DNA from: an uncultured Acidimicrobium sp.
GTDB lineage: Bacteria > Actinomycetota > Acidimicrobiia > Acidimicrobiales > Ilumatobacteraceae
DNA: 6,947 nt
Reading direction: 5' to 3'
NCBI GenBank assembly: GCA_903850275.1
Contig: CAINLH010000203.1
Location: 1-6,947, forward strand
In this document: positions 1-5,921 of the stretch, piece by piece
Layout: each line of letters begins with the position of its first letter
Numbering within the stretch: position 1 is the first letter of the stretch
Translations under genes and position numbers: made by a program
The notes under the pieces: generated by a model
What the model was told of the DNA's origin: nothing
The model's database searches: none
What the model saw: the letters and a program-made list of their open reading frames with translations, nothing else

Positions 1-320
1 AACCATCGTTCATAAACGGTGTCCACAAAATGATGAAGCCACAAACCCAATCGGATTTTCCAGGTTTGCACTGACGAACGCTCATTGTGCATTGCATTTA
101 GATAGGTGGTGAGATCTTCGAGTAATTCGCTGCATAAGTTAGATAACTGGTGATGGCGGTTAAGTCGCTCATCTATTGGGCAAACTTCGGTTCGTCTCAC
201 AAGGTGTTCAGAGACGGCCGTGTTTTGCAATCCGGAATCGATGAGAACGAGCTGAGCGCCCGAAGGCCATGTGCCCTGGTCGTGAGTCGTTACTAAATAG
301 CGGTTGGCTGCATCACTCAT
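1..320 (-). CDS. LIC12162-family putative transferase, N-terminal part (3' end outside window)
   Basis: The first 106 codons of a gene read leftwards off the window. The visible protein begins MSDAANRYLVTTHDQGTWP and later has HHQLSNLCSELLEDLTTYLN followed by TWKIRLGLWLHHF and DTVYERW. From memory, this matches the N-terminal layout of the LIC12162 family: an LVTT-x-DxxxW opening, then a helix ending in LN-x-xH, then W+IxLGxWLxxFxxxxYxRW. Those proteins are found in O-antigen and surface-polysaccharide loci and are annotated as putative transferases; their exact reaction is not established to my knowledge. The ATG (320-318) overlaps the stop of the preceding gene in an ATGA (4 nt). No strong ribosome site precedes it, so translational coupling is likely. 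Its place after neuB, neuC and neuA suggests a role in transferring or assembling the activated nonulosonic acid; that is inference. The catalytic C-terminal half is not visible. Confidence 0.78.
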   Translation of the reverse strand, partial: MSDAANRYLVTTHDQGTWPSGAQLVLIDSGLQNTAVSEHLVRRTEVCPIDERLNRHHQLSNLCSELLEDLTTYLNAMHNERSSVQTWKIRLGLWLHHFVDTVYERW

Positions 321-1516
321 GGCAATACTCGCACTGGCATACCGATAGATGAGAAGAACTGAATCAGTCGGACATTGTCTGGATCGAAGGTCATGAACCG
401 ATCTTTAAATTCAATATTCAATGCGCGCACTTCACTGTCGGTTGCTTGACTTAGAAAATTCAAACGTTCGATGATTTTCCCTTCGGAAAGATCGGAGAGC
501 CAGTATGGGCCCTGCTGTGGAAGTTTTGCTGGAAACCCGAATGTAACGCTGGCCATATCCCTAACCGATTCGTTTTGATGATGCATGAATCGTCCCCCAA
601 TAAACAACACTCTCTTGCCCCGTGCATGGAATTCGTAGCCAAGAGTGCTATCCAGCGTGACAACAATATGCGCCGCGTCAAGCGTGGAATAGCTATCGAG
701 TGGCGAATTGCGTCCGCTTGTAGCAACTTCGCCGAAGAACTCTTGTTCGATTTCGCATTGTGAGGATTGCTTTCCACAGATTGTGAATTCGAGATTGTTG
801 GCAATGCAATAGTTGTGAAGAATATCTACGACTATCTTTTCGGCCGCATAGAACTCGCTATAGGTGATGGGTTGGTCTTGCAAGTAGGCAATCACATCAT
901 TTGGCAACGCCGGCGCACTCGGCAGTTGGGAAACATAAATAATTGATTTGTTTGATGGTTTGATATTTGAACCAGAAATGAACGCATTGTTCCTGAGGCT
1001 TCCACCAACGAACACCTTGGCGTCTATGTGCTGTTCATAGACCTTGGCAATTTCAGTACCGAAAGCAACGATGTAGTCGGCACATAGCTGAGGTCGTCTT
1101 TGTACTTCATCAAAAAAGCCGCCGTTCGGGATTGAGGAATAGTTTCCTCGAAGCCCGTTTTGAATGGCAATAGTTATCGAATTCGGTAGAGACTCTTTCA
1201 ATCGATAAAACAACATGTCATTGTCGGTTGTAGTGATAACAAACTTCGGCTTAATTAGTGCGATAGTCGCTTGCAAGTAATCAAAACGTTTTCTACCGCC
1301 GCGCATCAGTGTCAGGATGAGGGCAGGAACGTTCAGTTTCGTGCTCCATGGGTCGATAACAACAACTTCCGCTGGGTCGAGATAACGAAGCAAAATGTCG
1401 GATGACTTGCCCTGCGGGTAGATCACAATTTGGGCCCGACGTGGTTTCCCCCATGCGAATGAGTTACTTCTGAAGATTCCGAAGAGTCCTTTGATACGCA
1501 AAATAAATTGGTTCAA
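317..1516 (-). CDS. Putative surface-carbohydrate (O-antigen) biosynthesis protein, GT-B-like
   Basis: This 399-residue protein has no signal peptide or obvious membrane helix, so it is probably cytoplasmic or peripheral. Landmarks are an N-terminal Rossmann-like part (QIVIYPQGKSSDILLRYL, about 29-46), IQNGLRGNY (118-126), GGSLRNNAF (171-179) and a C-terminal segment VVTLDSTLGYEFHARGKRV (285-303). The last resembles the nucleotide-sugar-binding half of GT-B transferases, where a D-S-T-L-G-x-E-x-x-x-x-G-K pattern is common. The QNG-x-R motif and the later S-x-R-x-N recall proteins annotated as LA_1612-family or 'surface carbohydrate biosynthesis' proteins, which occur with LIC12162-family genes. 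The start is a TTG: there is no other start until about residue 71, and an AGGG at 1522-1525 lies 5 nt upstream and overlaps the neuA stop TAG. It sits 7 nt after neuA and overlaps the next gene by 4 nt. A nonulosonic-acid transferase role is possible but unproven. Confidence 0.72.
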   Translation of the reverse strand: MNQFILRIKGLFGIFRSNSFAWGKPRRAQIVIYPQGKSSDILLRYLDPAEVVVIDPWSTKLNVPALILTLMRGGRKRFDYLQATIALIKPKFVITTTDNDMLFYRLKESLPNSITIAIQNGLRGNYSSIPNGGFFDEVQRRPQLCADYIVAFGTEIAKVYEQHIDAKVFVGGSLRNNAFISGSNIKPSNKSIIYVSQLPSAPALPNDVIAYLQDQPITYSEFYAAEKIVVDILHNYCIANNLEFTICGKQSSQCEIEQEFFGEVATSGRNSPLDSYSTLDAAHIVVTLDSTLGYEFHARGKRVLFIGGRFMHHQNESVRDMASVTFGFPAKLPQQGPYWLSDLSEGKIIERLNFLSQATDSEVRALNIEFKDRFMTFDPDNVRLIQFFSSIGMPVRVLP

Positions 1517-1523
1517 CTCGGCC

Positions 1524-2207
1524 CTATAGATCGTTGACTGCGCGGTCGGCGGCGGTTAGATCGGCAGGGTTGTCAATATCAATGGCTTCCATAGCCCCCA
1601 CTTCAACCCATCGTGTCGGCGGTACAAAAAGAGTTCGAGTCGCAAGGAAGTTCTCGGTAGAAACGATGTAGAGACTGCCGCTTTGGCGGACCACCCGAGG
1701 TAGTGCTTGGCGTGGTGCAGAAAGCTCTGCTGCCGAAGTAAACGGAACAACGAATTCGCCATCAATACGTAACATTTTGGATGGATGATGTTCCGCTGGA
1801 ACTACTCCAAATACCGAACCGACGCCGCCATCAGTTTGAAATTTTGCAAGTGATTGACTTAATAAACGCGAGTCACGAAGAGGGGAGGTTGGCTGGAGCA
1901 GCACCAACGTCGCCGGGAGTTGACCATTCGTTGACGATTCGAGAAGTGCATGTTCAATTGCTAGTTCAATCGGCGAATCATCGCCGGCAAGATCCTCTGG
2001 TCGAACAATACTTTCGACGTCGCTCTGCTTTGCGATGGCCAGAATCTCTGGGTCATCGCTCGAAACGATGATGCGGCTAATCGCGGGCACCTCGCGTGCC
2101 GTGCGAATGGCATGTTCGACGAGGCTGATGCCACCTACCAGTGCCTTGTTCTTACCCGGAATTCCCTTAGAGCCGCCTCTTGCAGGAATGATGGCAATGG
2201 CGGTCAT
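1524..2207 (-). CDS. neuA: CMP-nonulosonate (acylneuraminate) cytidylyltransferase
   Basis: This enzyme activates a nonulosonic acid with CTP, giving the CMP-sugar and pyrophosphate, in the cytoplasm. From the ATG the protein is 227 residues, the short single-domain form without an esterase extension. It opens with the family's nucleotide-binding signature IPARGGSKGIPGKN (about 7-20). It continues with IIVSSDDPEI, LLQPTSPLR, HHPSKMLRIDGE and RQSGSLYIVS, and closes with AIDIDNPADL, the metal-binding DID region. Two starts fit: ATG at 2207 (1-nt overlap with the neuC stop, as TGATG) or GTG at 2210 (4-nt overlap). An AAAGGA at 2217-2222 serves either, 9 or 6 nt away. ATG is preferred because it gives the usual M-T-A-I-A-I-I-P-A-R beginning. 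Whether the substrate is neuraminate or a legionaminate-type sugar cannot be read from these motifs. It is the third step of the neuB-neuC-neuA set. Confidence 0.93.
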   Translation of the reverse strand: MTAIAIIPARGGSKGIPGKNKALVGGISLVEHAIRTAREVPAISRIIVSSDDPEILAIAKQSDVESIVRPEDLAGDDSPIELAIEHALLESSTNGQLPATLVLLQPTSPLRDSRLLSQSLAKFQTDGGVGSVFGVVPAEHHPSKMLRIDGEFVVPFTSAAELSAPRQALPRVVRQSGSLYIVSTENFLATRTLFVPPTRWVEVGAMEAIDIDNPADLTAADRAVNDL

Positions 2208-3355
2208 CACATCACATCCTTTAAGTCGACGAAGACTTTGTCGACTGGAGCATCAAAGAGTTGGCCAGTTTTCAACAGTTGAACAAAGTGCTCCGAGGAA
2301 CGGCCATCACCAAATGAGCCCAATTGAGGCACTCGCGGTGCAGCAACTGCCGAATCCAATGCAGCCTTAATCTCGGCACGATTAGGTGGGCAGGGGAATA
2401 TCGAGGGACCGTCATATCGGCCACGTTGGCGATCACCGACATCGACACTCGGCACTCCGTAAATAGGGGCTTCACGAATTCCGGCACTGGAGTTTCCGAC
2501 CAGAGCCTGAGCGTTACGAAGCAATGTAAGAAAGTATTCAAAACGCAGTGATTCAAAAATACGAAAGCGTTGTGGGATTTCTCGCAGTAACTCGTATTCC
2601 CGAAGGATGTGTTCGTGGCCGGTGTCGTTGTTTGGATGAATCACCACGTAATTTCGGCCACTTTCGATAAGCGCCGCAACAAACTCTTTCGCAGCATGCT
2701 TGCTTGCATCCAAGTCGGTAGTTACGGGATGAAAAATTGCAACCTGGTATTCGTCAAAGTCAATTTTGTAGCGAGCGCGAGCCTTCTTCAATGTGGGAAG
2801 TGCAGGTGACATCATGATGTCTAAATCTGGTGATCCAATTACATGAATACTTGCTGATGCCTCGCCAAGTTGAATCAGGCGAGCGCGAGCCTCGTCGTTT
2901 GCGACAAGGTGAACGTGAGACATTTTGCTCACCGCATGGCGGATGATTCCATCGATGGTTCCAGACAATTCGCCGCCTTCAATATGCACCACCCGCGTAT
3001 TGCGTAGCGCGCCGGTGATAGCGCCGGCCAACGCTTCAGGTCTGTCGCCATGAATTGCAATCAGGTCTGGTTGCATTTTGGTCAGAAATGCCGAGAGGCC
3101 TGTAATAGTTTTGGCAACGACAACATCCATCGTGTCATTCTCAACTTGATTCTTAAACGGAACGATAGTGATGTCTTTGGGAAGCGTTCGACGCACTTCT
3201 TTGATAGTTCGGCCGAACTGAGGTAATAGATGCATCCCTGTTGCAAACACAGACACACGAAATCCATTTTCGTGTGCAGCAAGAATCAGCGGCTTGATTT
3301 TTCCGTAATCGGCTCGTGTGCCGGTAAGGAAGGCTATGTGTCGACTACTCGACAT
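2207..3355 (-). CDS. neuC: UDP-N-acetylglucosamine 2-epimerase (hydrolysing), NeuC family
   Basis: Enzymes of this family hydrolyse a UDP-GlcNAc-type sugar with inversion at C2, releasing free ManNAc (NeuC) or its 2,4-diacetamido relative (LegG type), the substrate for NeuB. From the chosen start the protein is 382 residues, normal for the family. Motifs in order are TGTRADYGK (11-19), HGDRPEALAGA (102-112; D104 is a likely catalytic acid), HIEGGE (124-129), TIDGIIRHAVSKMSH (133-147), FHPVTTD, VIHPNNDTG, and the UDP-binding VGNSSAGIREAP (286-297) followed by DVGDRQRGR (305-313). The frame stays open 29 codons further upstream to 3442, but that part lies inside neuB and matches nothing in the family. 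The ATG at 3355, just before the conserved R-H-I-A-F-L-T-G-T-R-A-D, has GGTGG at 3360-3364. It overlaps neuB by 11 nt and is followed directly by neuA. Confidence 0.93.
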   Translation of the reverse strand: MSSSRHIAFLTGTRADYGKIKPLILAAHENGFRVSVFATGMHLLPQFGRTIKEVRRTLPKDITIVPFKNQVENDTMDVVVAKTITGLSAFLTKMQPDLIAIHGDRPEALAGAITGALRNTRVVHIEGGELSGTIDGIIRHAVSKMSHVHLVANDEARARLIQLGEASASIHVIGSPDLDIMMSPALPTLKKARARYKIDFDEYQVAIFHPVTTDLDASKHAAKEFVAALIESGRNYVVIHPNNDTGHEHILREYELLREIPQRFRIFESLRFEYFLTLLRNAQALVGNSSAGIREAPIYGVPSVDVGDRQRGRYDGPSIFPCPPNRAEIKAALDSAVAAPRVPQLGSFGDGRSSEHFVQLLKTGQLFDAPVDKVFVDLKDVM

Positions 3356-4379
3356 CCGACCACCGAAGTTGCTCACCGCGTGCGATCGAGCGTGTCGATC
3401 GTTTGCCGAGTACTTTGTCGAGGTCGTACGCGATGATTTCACCAGTCCCGGGGCGCTTCACCCAGATGAGGCTGTCGTCTAATAGTTGCCCCTTGTCGAT
3501 CTGAGCGATTGCAACTACTGATGCATAAGCGAAATCAATAGTTGGTTGTTCTTCTTTCAAAACTGTCTTCGATCCACCACTTGCGGCATGAACGATCGCT
3601 GAACCTTCAATGAGTTCACGCAGACCCTGTGGATCGACCGAAATTTCAATATCTTCGCCGATCCATGAACTATCGCTGGTGAAGTGTCGCTCAATAATTG
3701 AAGCACCAAGTGCAACTGCAGAAATTGACGGCAAGTTTGAAAGGGAGTGATCAGATATACCAATCACCGTATTTGGGAATGCTTCACGCAATTGTGTGAT
3801 GGATCCGAGTCGAACATTTTCGAATGGTGTTGGATACATGCTGGTGCAGTGAAGCAGCGCGAATGATGCATCTTCCTCCACGAGGACATCAACAGTTCGC
3901 CGAATTGAGTCCATGTCATTCATGCCAGTGCTAACGATGATCGGCCTACCAAAACGAGCAATATGTCGAATGAGCGGTGTGTTGTTGCACTCACCCGAAC
4001 CGATCTTGAAACCCGGTACATCGAGTGAGTCCAGTCGAGTAGCAGCTTCACGCGAAAATGGAGTGGACAGAAAAAACAGACCACGATCTTCGGCGTGTTG
4101 TTTACATACACGTTCTTCGTCGTTGCTCAGCGTGCATTGATCAATGATGTCCCAAATGGAGCGTGTGGAATTAGCTGGTACAACATCGTTTGGGATCATC
4201 TCGTCATCCACTGAGTGCGCCTGAAATTTGACGCACTCACCACCAGAGTCGGCGACATCGTCAATCATTTGAATTGCACGACGAATATCGCCGCCATGAT
4301 TAATGCCGATTTCAGGAATGACAAGTGGGCGGTGTGCATCACCAATGAGGCGATTTGCGATAGTCATTTCACGGGTCAT
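3345..4379 (-). CDS. neuB: N-acetylneuraminate synthase family protein (nonulosonic acid synthase)
   Basis: This enzyme condenses ManNAc, or a diacetamido-hexose relative, with phosphoenolpyruvate to give the nine-carbon nonulosonic acid. Its 344 residues match the usual length. A TIM-barrel synthase domain (about 15-270) carries IPEIGINHGGD (21-31), VKFQ (50-53), LSTPFSREAA (104-113), KIGSGE (125-130), VSTGM (149-153), LHCTSMYPTP (176-185), GISDHS (207-212) and IERHF (229-233). H211 and H232 correspond to the metal-binding histidines of the family. A C-terminal SAF/antifreeze-like domain (about 283-344) includes IWVKRPGTGEI, whose arginine (R309) reaches into the partner's active site in characterised dimers. 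The ATG is preceded by AGGAG at 4387-4391, 7 nt away, which fixes the start. It lies 17 nt after a small membrane-protein gene and overlaps neuC. Neuraminate, legionaminate and pseudaminate synthases share these motifs, so the exact product is open. Confidence 0.93.
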   Translation of the reverse strand: MTREMTIANRLIGDAHRPLVIPEIGINHGGDIRRAIQMIDDVADSGGECVKFQAHSVDDEMIPNDVVPANSTRSIWDIIDQCTLSNDEERVCKQHAEDRGLFFLSTPFSREAATRLDSLDVPGFKIGSGECNNTPLIRHIARFGRPIIVSTGMNDMDSIRRTVDVLVEEDASFALLHCTSMYPTPFENVRLGSITQLREAFPNTVIGISDHSLSNLPSISAVALGASIIERHFTSDSSWIGEDIEISVDPQGLRELIEGSAIVHAASGGSKTVLKEEQPTIDFAYASVVAIAQIDKGQLLDDSLIWVKRPGTGEIIAYDLDKVLGKRSTRSIARGEQLRWSDVE

Positions 4380-4386
4380 ATCAATT

Positions 4387-4391
4387 CTCCT
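4387..4391 (-). promoter_or_regulatory. Ribosome binding site of neuB
   Basis: AGGAG on the minus strand, 7 nt before the neuB ATG at 4379. It lies in the 17-nt gap after the stop of the small membrane gene. It fixes the neuB start and gives neuB its own translation initiation. Confidence 0.75.
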
Positions 4392-4396
4392 ATGTG

Positions 4397-4699
4397 CTAA
4401 CTCAACAGACTTGTAACTGTTCCGACGATGTAGGCAATGGCTACCGAAATGGCGATTGCAACTAAAGCTCCTGCGACCATTGCGCCAATTGAGAGGCTTG
4501 CCAGCGATGTCAGCCGGTGTTCGCGTTCGGGCTCCTTATATAGAGGTGTCTTTTCTGTTGAGACCCGAATCACTTTGCTGGCATTAGAGCCTTCAGATTT
4601 ACTGCGGCTGATGAGCACAAGTGCGCCAAACGACAACACACATACAAGCAGCGCCCGTACAGTTACTCCTGGCACTGAAGCGGCAAAGGAGGTGGACAT
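4397..4699 (-). CDS. Small two-helix membrane protein of unknown function, upstream of neuB
   Basis: I do not recognise a family. From the ATG at 4699 it is 100 residues. A first hydrophobic helix is at about 15-31 (RALLVCVLSFGALVLIS). A charged, lysine- and arginine-rich loop follows at 32-63, then a second long hydrophobic helix at about 68-97 rich in small residues (IGAMVAGALVAIAISVAIAY). The positive loop between two helices suggests a hairpin with both ends outside. Its TAG stop is 17 nt before neuB, so it looks like the first gene of the operon. Support for it being real is the clean two-helix pattern and operon spacing; no homology was seen. The start is uncertain: ATG at 4729 or GTG at 4732 is also open, both reaching into the divergent protease gene, and none has a good ribosome site. 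A role in exporting or anchoring the glycan machinery is only a guess. Confidence 0.55.
   Translation of the reverse strand: MSTSFAASVPGVTVRALLVCVLSFGALVLISRSKSEGSNASKVIRVSTEKTPLYKEPEREHRLTSLASLSIGAMVAGALVAIAISVAIAYIVGTVTSLLS
4685..4695 (+). promoter_or_regulatory. Strong ribosome binding site of the Lon-like protease
   Basis: AAAGGAGGTGG on the plus strand is a near-perfect anti-16S match. The AAGGAGG core (4686-4692) ends 5 nt before the ATG at 4698. It decides the start of the protease gene against the open frame that extends upstream to 4437. Confidence 0.85.
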
Positions 4700-5900
4700 G
4701 AACGCAGGGATGAATGACGACAATGGCATCACGATGAATACAAGCGTACCCTTGCCCCCACCTGGGTTGCAGATAGCAATTGATACCGAAAACCCTTACT
4801 CCGCAAACAATAAGGAACATCGTCGACTGTGGTGGGCCCTTCCACTTTTGACACTTGGTTGGGTTTCGCTCATTGCCGTCATCGCATCATCGCTCATCAG
4901 TGTGCGATTGTGGGAACTTGCGCCCGGTTCGGTTGAACAAGTTGCAAGTCGGTTGAGTTTTGACAAAAAGGCACTGTCGCAAGTGACGCGATACCCAGCC
5001 GAATCGTCCGTGATGTTTGTGACCGCCTATGGAGGACAATTAACAGCGCTTGATGCTCTTGTTGGTGCGCTCGACCCCGACGTAGATGTTCAAACATTCA
5101 AGGAACGATTTGGTGAAAGTACGCCAGGAGTACAACAGCAAATTGGTTTCCAATCAATGACTTCTGCCAAGCAAATTGCCGAATACGTTGCCTATACGCG
5201 GTTGGGCCTTGAAGCCTCATTTACGCTCGGCGCAATCGTGGTCAACGAGTTGGTGTGCTTGGAGACCGCAGTTGCACTGAGCGCCTGCAAGCAACTTGGT
5301 GTTGGGGACACGATCACTGCACTAAATGGTGAACCAACCGAAACGTTGGCCGAACTGGCACCATTGATGGCGGTTAAAAAAGAAGGCGAAATTGTGACGC
5401 TCACGGTCATACCTCACAAATCGTCCACCAGCATTGAACGCAGAGTGCAACTCATCGTCAGCCCAGACGATCCAGACCGCGTCATTATCGGTTTTGTCCC
5501 TGCAGATACGCGCACGGTTGATCTTCCTTTTGAGGTGGGAATTGATACTGACCAGATTGGCGGACCATCTGCTGGCCTTGCGTTCACCCTTGCACTGCTG
5601 GATGAATTGACCCCGGGAGACCTCATGGGCGGCAAGAAAGTAGTTGCAACGGGGACGATCAGCGAAGATGAAACGGTTGGTGCGATTGGCGCTCTGCAAC
5701 AAAAGGCAGTAGCGGTAAAGGCCATTGGAGCAGACGTATTCATTATTCCTGCATCGCAAAGCGATGAAGAGATTGCAGCTGCGCGTCGTGCAGCGGGCTC
5801 AAAAGTGAAGGTTATTCCTGTCAATGATCTTGCAGAGGCCTTGGCGGCACTCGAATCCCTTGGAGGCAGTGGCCTGACGAATGCCACGATCTCGCTGTAA
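4698..5900 (+). CDS. Membrane-anchored YlbL-type PDZ/Lon-like (S16) protease
   Basis: This is a 400-residue predicted serine protease tethered to the membrane. A proline-containing N-terminal tail ends in EHRR, followed by one transmembrane helix at about 44-68 (LWWALPLLTLGWVSLIAVIA). Positive residues precede the helix, so the catalytic part should face outside. A middle domain leads to a reduced PDZ-like core (LGVGDTITALNGEP, about 200-213). The C-terminal Lon-type domain carries GGPSAG with the nucleophile S291, then GTISEDETVGAIGALQQK with the probable catalytic K336. These form the Ser-Lys dyad. The relatives I recall are Bacillus YlbL/DdcP, which helps remove the division inhibitor YneA, and Mycobacterium Rv3194c. 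The ATG at 4698 is chosen for its excellent ribosome site; the open frame upstream is low in sense and opposes the small membrane gene. A DivIVA-like gene follows after 21 nt. The substrate is unknown. Confidence 0.9.
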   Translation: MNAGMNDDNGITMNTSVPLPPPGLQIAIDTENPYSANNKEHRRLWWALPLLTLGWVSLIAVIASSLISVRLWELAPGSVEQVASRLSFDKKALSQVTRYPAESSVMFVTAYGGQLTALDALVGALDPDVDVQTFKERFGESTPGVQQQIGFQSMTSAKQIAEYVAYTRLGLEASFTLGAIVVNELVCLETAVALSACKQLGVGDTITALNGEPTETLAELAPLMAVKKEGEIVTLTVIPHKSSTSIERRVQLIVSPDDPDRVIIGFVPADTRTVDLPFEVGIDTDQIGGPSAGLAFTLALLDELTPGDLMGGKKVVATGTISEDETVGAIGALQQKAVAVKAIGADVFIIPASQSDEEIAAARRAAGSKVKVIPVNDLAEALAALESLGGSGLTNATISL

Positions 5901-5908
5901 CCACGGCG

Positions 5909-5914
5909 TACTCT
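5909..5914 (+). promoter_or_regulatory. Possible -10 element for a leaderless divIVA-like transcript
   Basis: TACTCT fits the loose actinobacterial TANNNT -10 pattern. It ends 7 nt before the ATG at 5922, so transcription could begin at or next to the start codon. No ribosome site precedes that ATG, which is the expected partner observation. No convincing -35 is seen. A six-base match of this looseness arises often by chance. Confidence 0.25.
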
Positions 5915-5921
5915 TGATTCC

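Noticed and set aside
1781..2370. Plus-strand open frames opposite neuA and the end of neuC
   Set aside because: They are antisense shadows of well-recognised enzymes, without ribosome sites or recognisable domains.
3356..3442. 29-codon N-terminal extension of the neuC frame
   Set aside because: It lies inside the coding sequence of neuB, has no family resemblance, and a better start (ATG 3355 with GGTGG upstream) directly precedes the conserved core.
4537..4603. Promoter-like AT-rich hexamers (TATATA at 4537-4542; TTGCTG, 17 nt, TTTACT at 4575-4603) upstream of the protease
   Set aside because: Matches to consensus are weak or lack a paired element, so no promoter is called. One could still exist here, because the protease must have a promoter near this region.
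4437..4697. 87-codon upstream extension of the protease frame
   Set aside because: The strong ribosome site at 4685-4695 sets the start at 4698. The extension has no domain-like character and opposes a more plausible membrane-protein frame.
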